DNA from: an uncultured Alphaproteobacteria bacterium
GTDB taxonomy: Bacteria > Pseudomonadota > Alphaproteobacteria > Rhizobiales > Rhizobiaceae
Direction of reading: 5' to 3'
Assembly: GCA_929200335.1 (NCBI GenBank)
Contig: CAKMZG010000030.1
Span: forward strand, 1-5,623
Length of the DNA: 5,623 nucleotides
A program made the position numbers and the translations under genes. Within the stretch, counting starts at the first letter, position 1, and each line of letters begins with the position of its first letter. Below, piece by piece: positions 1 through 4,352 of the stretch. A model generated the notes under the pieces. That model was not told where the DNA came from, did no database searches, and was given only the letters and a program-made list of their open reading frames with translations.

Positions 1-55
1 AACCGCGGACCTACTGATTACAAATCAGTTGCTCTACCAGCTGAGCTATAAGGGC
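1..55 (-). tRNA. tRNA-Thr(UGU), 3' part cut by window edge
   Basis: Threonine tRNA read on the minus strand, beginning GCCCTTAT at 55 and running off the window at base 1 inside the T arm. The D arm (GCTC...GAGC) is canonical. The anticodon stem ACTGA/TCAGT closes a seven-base loop TTTGTAA, giving anticodon UGU (bases 20-22), and the first half of the T arm (CGCGGTT) is visible. The acceptor 3' strand and CCA lie outside, so acceptor pairing cannot be checked. It lies 87 bases beyond the rlmB stop on the same strand, so it may be reached by rlmB read-through or have its own promoter. I found no convincing promoter between them. Confidence 0.93.
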
Positions 56-102
56 ACAGATGCAAACCAAAGGTTGTGTACATCGTTGTTGACGTAATTA
101 AT

Positions 103-120
103 CCAAAACTTTGATTTTGG
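103..120 (-). terminator. weak hairpin after rlmB
   Basis: Perfect 6-bp inverted repeat CCAAAA/TTTTGG with a six-base loop, 23 bases past the rlmB stop and before tRNA-Thr. On the minus strand it is followed by ATTAATTA rather than a T-run, so it is at best a weak terminator or a processing or stability hairpin. Confidence 0.25.
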
Positions 121-142
121 CAAGTTAGAAAATTGGATATTT

Positions 143-1039
143 TTAATTTTTATTCAAATGTGTGTTGGCAAGGTAAAGTGAAAGGGCGCAAGCATTGGAA
201 ACATTGAGTGATTTAATCGCGCCAGGCATATCTAAACGCGCTAAATCCGTACATAATGTACGGGTTTTCTCACGCAGTCCTTTGCCTTCATTGCCTAACA
301 CAAGCGCAATTTTATCGGTATTGAATGTTGATTCTAGTGGCTTTGGCCCTTCGCTATCTAAGCCAATGCTTTGGAATCCCATATCACTTATCTGCTCTAA
401 AACCTCACCAAGATTGCGAACTTGCACATAGGGCAGCATATCCAAGGCTCCAGAGGCTGACTTTGCTAATACGCCTGATTCGGATGGGCTATGGCGGGCA
501 GTGGTGATCAATGCGCCTGCGCCCATGGCAACAGCAGAGCGCATGATTGCACCTACATTATGAGGGTCGGTGACTTGATCGAGTATCAATAGCAGCCTAT
601 TGCTGGCCAAATCATTCATTGTTGGTTGGGGTAGGGGCTGGCAATGTAAAATAACGCCTTGATGCACTGAATCGCTATCAAGCATCTTATCAATCTCTCG
701 CGGATGAACTTCCTGTGGCTCAATTGGAAAATCTCTTAGGCCATTTTCTTGTAAGCGTTTCAGCGCATTGGCTGAGGTATAAAGGGCGATGTGCTGACGA
801 TTAGGATTTTCAAGCGCAGCTTTAACCGTGTGCAAACCATAAAGATAAATACCATCACTTGGTGGAGGCGCTTTGTGGTTGGATTTTGGCCGTTTGCCTT
901 GTTTGCCATTATTAGAACCAGCGTCTATGGGAGCCTGTCCGCGCTTAATGCGTGCTGCATCGCGACGTTCTCGGCGTTTGCGGGCGTGAAATTGATCTGG
1001 TGATTCTGCTGATGTACTATCAAGTTTTTTATCTGTCAT
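143..1039 (-). CDS. rlmB: TrmH/SpoU-family 23S rRNA (guanosine-2'-O-)-methyltransferase RlmB
   Basis: SAM-dependent 2'-O-ribose methyltransferase of the SPOUT (SpoU/TrmH) class. RlmB proper modifies G2251 of 23S rRNA in the peptidyl-transferase P loop. The 298-residue protein has three parts. Residues 1-62 are a basic, low-complexity tail. About 64-140 form the L30e-like substrate-binding domain (IYLYGLHTVKAAL at its start). About 148-292 form the knotted SpoU domain. All three SpoU motifs are present: motif 1 TDPHNVGAIMRSA (N161, R167), motif 2 LVLGNEGKGLR (249-256), and motif 3 MPGAIKSLNVSNA (271-283). ATG at 1039 is supported by AAGG seven bases upstream. The tail is longer than in the roughly 245-residue enterobacterial protein, which is common in alphaproteobacteria. 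The gene diverges from the tRNA-Tyr/Gly unit. Family assignment is near certain. Target base is inferred from homology, and another 2'-O-methyltransferase of the family is the only real alternative. Confidence 0.95.
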   Translation of the reverse strand: MTDKKLDSTSAESPDQFHARKRRERRDAARIKRGQAPIDAGSNNGKQGKRPKSNHKAPPPSDGIYLYGLHTVKAALENPNRQHIALYTSANALKRLQENGLRDFPIEPQEVHPREIDKMLDSDSVHQGVILHCQPLPQPTMNDLASNRLLLILDQVTDPHNVGAIMRSAVAMGAGALITTARHSPSESGVLAKSASGALDMLPYVQVRNLGEVLEQISDMGFQSIGLDSEGPKPLESTFNTDKIALVLGNEGKGLREKTRTLCTDLARLDMPGAIKSLNVSNACALSLYLANTHLNKN

Positions 1040-1104
1040 GTGTTAGCCTTAATTGGCCTTATTGAAATGGTCAAGCGTTGATAATTTAAATCAAAATTAA
1101 CTGT

Positions 1105-1133
1105 ATTTTTTGACAAAATCCCGAAAATCTCAA
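1105..1133 (-). promoter_or_regulatory. candidate rlmB promoter
   Basis: On the minus strand TTGAGA (1128-1133; 5/6 to TTGACA) is separated by 17 bases from AAAAAT (1105-1110; 4/6 to TATAAT). This would give a leader of about 60 bases before the rlmB ATG. The region is very AT-rich, so chance matches are easy. A second TTGACC nearer the gene would put its -10 over the ribosome binding site and was not preferred. Confidence 0.35.
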
Positions 1134-1182
1134 GTTTTTAAAAAAAAATGCACCTGCAGTGCAAAACTTATAGATTCTATTG

Positions 1183-1211
1183 TTGACATAATTTAAATCA
1201 CTGGGCATAAC
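1183..1211 (+). promoter_or_regulatory. sigma70-type promoter of tRNA-Tyr/Gly unit
   Basis: Perfect -35 TTGACA (1183-1188), 17-base spacer and -10 CATAAC (1206-1211; 4/6). The expected start is near 1217-1218, about 50 bases before tRNA-Tyr. No other plus-strand promoter of this quality is seen between rlmB and the tRNA genes. Confidence 0.65.
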
Positions 1212-1216
1212 CCACG

Positions 1217-1248
1217 GCAGTTGATGTATTTCAACTGCACCGATTTTT
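1217..1248 (+). promoter_or_regulatory. leader hairpin with T-run before tRNA-Tyr
   Basis: Perfect 8-bp inverted repeat GCAGTTGA (1217-1224) / TCAACTGC (1231-1238) with loop TGTATT, followed after ACCGA by TTTTT (1244-1248). It sits exactly where the promoter's transcript should begin, so the nascent RNA would start with this hairpin. It resembles an attenuator or intrinsic terminator, but could equally be a 5' stabilising or processing structure of the pre-tRNA. Confidence 0.5.
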
Positions 1249-1268
1249 ATAGGTGTTCATACGATGAC

Positions 1269-1353
1269 GGAGGAGTGTCCGAGTGGTTAAAGGAGACGGA
1301 CTGTAAATCCGTTCGCTTAGCGTACGCTGGTTCGAATCCAGCCTCCTCCACCA
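1269..1353 (+). tRNA. tRNA-Tyr(GUA)
   Basis: Complete class II tRNA. The acceptor GGAGGAG (1269-1275) pairs with CTCCTCC (1343-1349), with discriminator A1350 and encoded CCA 1351-1353. The anticodon stem ACGGA/TCCGT closes loop CTGTAAA, giving GUA. The long variable arm is typical of bacterial tRNA-Tyr, and the T arm is GCTGG-TTCGAAT-CCAGC. It is the first gene of a two-tRNA transcript, 53 bases before tRNA-Gly. Confidence 0.97.
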
Positions 1354-1406
1354 TCATCGTGGTCAAGTTGCCAGAGATTTTAGATTTTGATTAATCCCTA
1401 GCAATT

Positions 1407-1480
1407 GCGGGTGTAGCTCAATGGTAGAGCAGCAGCCTTCCAAGCTGAATACGAGGGTTCGATTCCCTTCACCCGCTCCA
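1407..1480 (+). tRNA. tRNA-Gly(UCC)
   Basis: Complete tRNA. The acceptor GCGGGTG (1407-1413) pairs with CACCCGC (1470-1476), with discriminator T1477 and encoded CCA 1478-1480. The D arm is GCTC/GAGC. The anticodon loop CTTCCAA gives UCC, reading GGA/GGG glycine codons. The T arm is GAGGG-TTCGATT-CCCTT. The outermost anticodon-stem position is G1432 opposite A1448, a mismatch. Probably co-transcribed with tRNA-Tyr. No T-run terminator follows directly. Confidence 0.97.
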
Positions 1481-1533
1481 ATTTCTCATAAAATATTAAA
1501 TATTAAACAGGTGGTTATCCTATAATATGTCCG

Positions 1534-1561
1534 CGCAAAATTTGCCGTGGGATATTTTGCG
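1534..1561. repeat. inverted repeat 1 (8 bp)
   Basis: CGCAAAAT (1534-1541) and its perfect complement ATTTTGCG (1554-1561), with a 12-base loop. No T-run follows on either side, so it is not a standard terminator, though it could be the 3' hairpin of the tRNA transcript 54 bases past tRNA-Gly. Confidence 0.5.
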
Positions 1562-1581
1562 AACCTATCACATCTATTGTC

Positions 1582-1615
1582 TGTAGCGTTTAAGCGAAGC
1601 CACTTAAATGCTACA
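1582..1615. repeat. inverted repeat 2 (13 bp, 8-base loop)
   Basis: TGTAGCGTTTAAG (1582-1594) pairs with CTTAAATGCTACA (1603-1615) over 13 positions with a single G-T wobble (1588/1609) and loop CGAAGCCA. A strong symmetric stem without a T-run on either side. It could be an RNA stem, a protein-binding site, or the end of a decayed element. Confidence 0.6.
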
Positions 1616-1620
1616 CGCGC

Positions 1621-1668
1621 TATAGCATGCTACTCTAAACCAGTGTCCATTTTTGGTGACATGCTATA
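1621..1668. repeat. inverted repeat 3 (9 bp, 30-base spacer)
   Basis: TATAGCATG (1621-1629) and perfect complement CATGCTATA (1660-1668). Between them ACCA (1639-1642) and TGGT (1654-1657) can form a nested stem. The left arm is part of a 10-base palindrome TAGCATGCTA (1623-1632). The arms share the ATGCTA core with the right arm of inverted repeat 2. Confidence 0.5.
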
Positions 1669-1677
1669 ATTTTATGT

Positions 1678-1706
1678 TTAACAATAACTTGTCCTAACAA
1701 AATATA
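1678..1706 (+). promoter_or_regulatory. candidate promoter of the DUF2793 gene
   Basis: TTAACA (1678-1683; 5/6 to TTGACA), 17-base spacer, then AATATA (1701-1706; 3/6). Transcription would begin near 1713, just before inverted repeat 4, giving a structured leader of about 137 bases. The -10 is poor and the region AT-rich, so this is tentative. Confidence 0.28.
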
Positions 1707-1718
1707 TGTGTTTGCTAT

Positions 1719-1787
1719 GGGGATAGATTCTTCTCCCAAATAGCTGTTTTCTGCGAAATTTAGCGAAAATATAGAAAATCTATCCCC
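1719..1787. repeat. inverted repeat 4: long extended hairpin
   Basis: GGGGATAGATT (1719-1729) matches AATCTATCCCC (1777-1787) perfectly over 11 bp. After a bulged C1730, TTCT (1731-1734) pairs with AGAA (1773-1776). Inside, TTTTC (1747-1751) pairs with GAAAA (1765-1769), and GC (1753-1754) with GC (1763-1764). The whole 69-base segment can fold as one nested hairpin. It ends 62 bases before the DUF2793 ATG and has no following T-run. It may be an mRNA leader structure, a small RNA or a short transposon-like (MITE-type) relic. Confidence 0.6.
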
Positions 1788-1849
1788 CTGCTTAAAATGA
1801 CAGCCATAGTTCTACCCACTTCAACCCTTTAGCTGAATTGGATAAACTG

Positions 1850-2899
1850 ATGGAAAATACCAAAAATTTAAAACTGCCCTATATTTTTGCCTCACAAGCG
1901 CAGAAGCATGTCACTCATAATGAGAGCTTACGCGCATTAGATGCAATCGTGCATCTCGCTGTTGCCCATAAAGATTATACAGCGCCACCAGAAACCCCCA
2001 CAGATAATGAGCGTCATATTATAGGTGCATCTGCAACGGGAGACTGGACAGGTAAAGAGGGGCAGGTGGCAGCTTATCAAGATGGTGCATGGTTTTATTA
2101 TGCGCCAAATGCAGGTTGGTTGGCATGGGTAGAAAGTGATAATTTGCTCTATGCTTATGATGGCACACAATGGGGTGTGGTAAGTGCTAATAATCCAACG
2201 CCGATGGTGGGTATTAATGGCACGGCTGATGGATACAACCGCTTGCTGGTAAATTCTGCTGGCAGTTTGTTGAATCACGAAGGCAATGGCCATCAATTAA
2301 AAATTAATAAGAATACTACGGGGGATACGGCTAGTCTGTTGTTTCAAAATAATTATTCTGGACGTGCTGAATTTGGCCTATCGGGAAGCGATGATTTTTC
2401 TGTCAAAACCAGTGTTGATGGCAGTGCTTGGGTTGAAGCTTTAAAGATTACCGATGGTATACTTCAAGCACCAAATCGTCCATATTTTCGCGCCTCATGT
2501 GATGGCTTGCAGAGTTTTGCTAGCGATTGGGATTTGTTAAAATTTGAAACCTCTATCGACAATACTTCAGGGGATTACAATACGACAACTTCGATGTTTA
2601 CCGCACCGTTAACAGGTGCCTATTTATTTTCTGTTTTTGCGCGAATGGAAGGTATGACATCTGGGGATTGGTGTCGATTATTCTTACAAAAAAATGGTGG
2701 CAGCGATAATTTGCATTATGGTTCTATCATTCGCGATGGTGGGCATTTAACCAGCTCTGAAGGGCTGTCATTCTCCATTCCTTTAATCTTAACTGCAGGT
2801 GATACGGTGGGTGTTTATGGCGGTCGCGGTGATGGCGGCAGCGGCACTAGCGGTACATTGCATCAAGAAAGTCATTGGACAGGGGTGTTCTTGGGGTAG
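1850..2899 (+). CDS. DUF2793 protein with C-terminal C1q-like domain
   Basis: A 349-residue protein with no signal peptide or membrane segment. Residues about 8-112 are a DUF2793 domain (LPYIFASQAQKHVTHNESLR, then Trp/Tyr/Gly-rich strands). About 120-205 is the repeat-like region common in these proteins (INGTADGYNRLLVNSAGSL, NHEGNGHQLKINK, GDTASLLFQ, SGRAEFGLSG). About 210-349 is a C1q/TNF-like jelly roll, marked by YNTTTSMFTAPLTGAYLFSV at 243-262 and ending HWTGVFLG. DUF2793 proteins occur in alphaproteobacterial phages and gene transfer agents near tail genes, and C1q folds trimerise and bind ligands, so a fibre, spike or surface-binding role is inferred. No other phage gene is visible here. 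ATG at 1850 is chosen because family members begin just before LPYI. TTG at 1838 is an in-frame alternative. The ribosome site is weak (GGA, seven bases upstream). Confidence 0.85.
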   Translation: MENTKNLKLPYIFASQAQKHVTHNESLRALDAIVHLAVAHKDYTAPPETPTDNERHIIGASATGDWTGKEGQVAAYQDGAWFYYAPNAGWLAWVESDNLLYAYDGTQWGVVSANNPTPMVGINGTADGYNRLLVNSAGSLLNHEGNGHQLKINKNTTGDTASLLFQNNYSGRAEFGLSGSDDFSVKTSVDGSAWVEALKITDGILQAPNRPYFRASCDGLQSFASDWDLLKFETSIDNTSGDYNTTTSMFTAPLTGAYLFSVFARMEGMTSGDWCRLFLQKNGGSDNLHYGSIIRDGGHLTSSEGLSFSIPLILTAGDTVGVYGGRGDGGSGTSGTLHQESHWTGVFLG

Positions 2900-2933
2900 A
2901 ATTTTCTTGGGTAATCTTGGTGGAGATGAAAAG

Positions 2934-3401
2934 AATGTCAACTGGTCTATAAGCCGGGTTCTGTACGGGTATTCAAGAATACCGTGGTAATCATTCATCT
3001 CTTCCATTGATTGCTCAATGGCTCTAGCAACCTACCCGGATGATCACCCTATGAAACTAGAGCGTTGTGATTTACATCACACCATGCCATCCCTATTCGG
3101 TTTTGCTCCTGGTGGGGTTTACCATGCCGCCTCTGTTGCCAGAAACGCGGTGGGCTCTTACCCCACCTTTTCACCCTTACCACATAAATTGATCTTAGCC
3201 GCTTTGGGCGGTTTTGATCCACAAAGCGTTATCATAAATTGATAACTAAAGTGGCGGTATATTTTCTGTTGCACTTTCCCTAGAACAGCCATTGACCATT
3301 CCGCCAGATGTTATCTGGCACCATGTTTCATTGGAGCCCGGACTTTCCTCTGTCTTCCTCTTTCGATTATAAAGGCAGCGATTACCCGACCAGTTGACAT
3401 C
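2934..3401 (-). ncRNA. rnpB: RNase P RNA (type A)
   Basis: Catalytic RNA of RNase P, which matures tRNA 5' ends. Read on the minus strand it has the signature 5' block GAGGAAAGTCCGGGCTCC (3333-3350), then AGGGAAAGTGCAACAGAAA, GGGTAAGAGCCCACCGCG, AAACCCCACCAGGAGCAA, and the 3' block ACAGAACCCGGCTTATAG. Ends are set by helix P1: GTCAACTGGTC at 3398-3388 pairs with GACCAGTTGAC at 2947-2937, extendable by two A-U pairs and a G-U. A 7-bp hairpin with GCAA tetraloop (3004-3021) matches P18, and another GNRA hairpin (GTAA loop, 3066-3081) lies in the P16/P17 arm. The length near 465 bases exceeds the usual roughly 400, largely because of an expansion at 3181-3252. True ends may differ by a few bases. 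The two tRNAs here encode CCA, which RNase P RNA of this type recognises. Confidence 0.97.
3181..3252 (-). other. AT-rich two-hairpin expansion in RNase P RNA
   Basis: Between the conserved blocks ending ACCGCC (3253-3258) and beginning GTAAGGGTGAAAAGG (3166-3180), where type A RNAs usually have a short P9 hairpin of about 20 bases, there are 72 bases. They contain two adjoining perfect hairpins: GTTATCA/TGATAAC (3228-3246, five-base loop) and GCTTTG/CAAAGC (3201-3227, 15-base loop). Usual length is from memory of the family. Confidence 0.6.
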
Positions 3402-3404
3402 TCA

Positions 3405-3433
3405 GCTTTAGGCTGAATTGAAAAAATGTGCAA
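3405..3433 (-). promoter_or_regulatory. candidate rnpB promoter
   Basis: On the minus strand TTGCAC (3428-3433), 17-base spacer and TAAAGC (3405-3410). Each box is only 3/6 to consensus, but spacing and position are right: the start would fall at about 3398-3399, the 5' end predicted from helix P1. An overlapping small hairpin TCAGC/GCTGA (3402-3416) lacks a T-run. Confidence 0.4.
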
Positions 3434-3459
3434 GGGCAGAAGAGGGGACTATGATCCGA

Positions 3460-4203
3460 TCATATGCCTTTGGCCATGGAGGCTTTGACACTGCGGCAAT
3501 ATCGGGCGCTGGTTTTATTCATGCGTTTAGCATAAAGCCCTGCATTATATTTTAAAATCCAACCGCATAGAGTGCCGTCGCTTTTTTGTTTGGCCTTGGA
3601 GAGGTATTTCATGCCATATTTGATGTTGTTCTCTGGGTCATAGAGTGCGGCTCTTGAGCCACGAAATCCCATTTCTCTAGCTGTGGAAGGTTTTACCTGC
3701 ATGAGGCCAATTTCCCCGTGTCCACCAAGCGCGTTAACACGAAAGCCACTTTCTTTAAAAATCACTGCGCGGGCAAATTTCACAGGAATGCCATATTGCT
3801 TTGCATATTTTAAAATATAGTGGTCATAAAGGTGGGCGCGTTGTGAAAATGGAATTTTTGCACCGCGTCTAGCGCGGGCAATCGCTTTGCTATTTACCAA
3901 AGGTGTTGCAAGGGATGCAGTTTGAGGTTTTTTAGGGCGCTGTAATACCTGATCGGCTGGCACGAGCGGTTTGCCCGTAAGAGGATCAATATCAGGGTTT
4001 TCAATTATATTAACTGGAATGCCCTCATCTAAGCTCACCATATGATGAGGCTTTCTATTTGGCAATGGCAAGATAGCGCCCTCGGCAGTCAAGACATTGG
4101 GTATATCTGATTCTGTGGTATTAGAAGTGGAGTCGGAGCTTTGATTAACGGTGTTTTGGCATCCAGAAGCGAATAAAATCAGCCCAGAAATTAGGGCTGG
4201 CAA
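3460..4203 (-). CDS. SLT-domain lytic transglycosylase, probable lipoprotein
   Basis: Lytic transglycosylase (SLT/GH23-like) predicted to cleave peptidoglycan glycan strands to 1,6-anhydro-MurNAc products. In the 247-residue frame from TTG 4203, FASGC at 11-15 resembles a lipobox, so Cys15 would be lipidated and the protein membrane-anchored in the envelope. Residues 16-115 are a Ser/Thr/Pro-rich linker. The SLT domain spans about 125-245: catalytic Glu151 in KESGF, GEIGLMQV (163-170), KYNAG (218-222). C213 and C236 may form a disulfide. TTG 4203 is the only ATG/GTG/TTG start before the upstream stop at 4288-4290, but it lacks a ribosome site and cuts off a basic stretch (KHKLTRSAI) that would complete a lipoprotein signal peptide. 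Translation may therefore start upstream, for example at ATT 4269 with GGGA eight bases before. Paralogue of the gene upstream. rnpB follows on the same strand. Confidence 0.85.
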   Translation of the reverse strand: MPALISGLILFASGCQNTVNQSSDSTSNTTESDIPNVLTAEGAILPLPNRKPHHMVSLDEGIPVNIIENPDIDPLTGKPLVPADQVLQRPKKPQTASLATPLVNSKAIARARRGAKIPFSQRAHLYDHYILKYAKQYGIPVKFARAVIFKESGFRVNALGGHGEIGLMQVKPSTAREMGFRGSRAALYDPENNIKYGMKYLSKAKQKSDGTLCGWILKYNAGLYAKRMNKTSARYCRSVKASMAKGI

Positions 4204-4310
4204 GATTGCCGATCGCGTTAATTTATGTTTATTATGCCCAACGTTTTTTGGGGTTGATCTGTAAAAAATGACAAATATCCCATATTTTTAAATTGCCCAA
4301 AATTCTTTTG

Positions 4311-4342
4311 AAAAGGAACAGGGGATATAAATCCTCTGCTCC
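4311..4342 (-). terminator. Rho-independent terminator after first transglycosylase
   Basis: On the minus strand GGAGCAGAGGAT (4342-4331) pairs with ATCCCCTGTTCC (4326-4315) over 12 positions with one G-U and one A-C mismatch, loop TTAT, followed by TTTT (4314-4311). It begins 11 bases past the stop of the 254-residue transglycosylase and faces the right way to end its transcript, implying that the lipoprotein paralogue has its own promoter or depends on read-through. Confidence 0.75.
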
Positions 4343-4352
4343 AATCTCAAAT

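Larger units (their letters stand above)
1481..1849. other. noncoding gap rich in inverted repeats
   Basis: About 370 bases between tRNA-Gly and the DUF2793 gene with no supportable coding sequence. They hold four consecutive inverted repeats, listed separately (1534-1561, 1582-1615, 1621-1668, 1719-1787), a perfect but isolated TATAAT at 1521-1526 with no -35 at 16-18 bases, and three copies of ATGCTA(C/T) at 1608, 1627 and 1661. A 19-codon ATG frame at 1527-1586 is not supported as a gene. The stretch may carry the tRNA transcript 3' end, the DUF2793 leader, a small RNA, or the remains of a mobile element. Confidence 0.6.

Noticed and set aside
195..507. Plus-strand open frames across rlmB (also 791-1003)
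   Set aside because: Antisense to a strongly supported methyltransferase; no ribosome site and no recognisable protein.
1407..1480. tRNA-Gly as an integration site for the DUF2793 gene
   Set aside because: I found no second copy of the tRNA 3' end downstream and no integrase in the window.
1498..1526. Complete promoter around TATAAT 1521-1526
   Set aside because: No -35 resemblance at 16-18 bases and no extended -10, so only the isolated box is noted.
1527..1586. Possible 19-codon leader peptide (MSAQNLPWDILRTYHIYCL)
   Set aside because: The nearest AGGTGG is about 14 bases from the ATG, there is no homology I recognise, and no regulatory codon run.
1582..1615. Possible dif/Xer recombination site
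   Set aside because: Arms of 13 with an 8-base centre do not fit the 11-6-11 layout, and the sequence lacks the usual dif core.
1937..2296. 119-codon minus-strand frame inside the DUF2793 gene
   Set aside because: The plus-strand frame has recognisable domains; the antisense product is Ile/Cys/His-rich with no family resemblance.
3018..3242. Plus-strand open frame of 74 codons
   Set aside because: It lies wholly antisense to RNase P RNA, whose conserved blocks explain the sequence.
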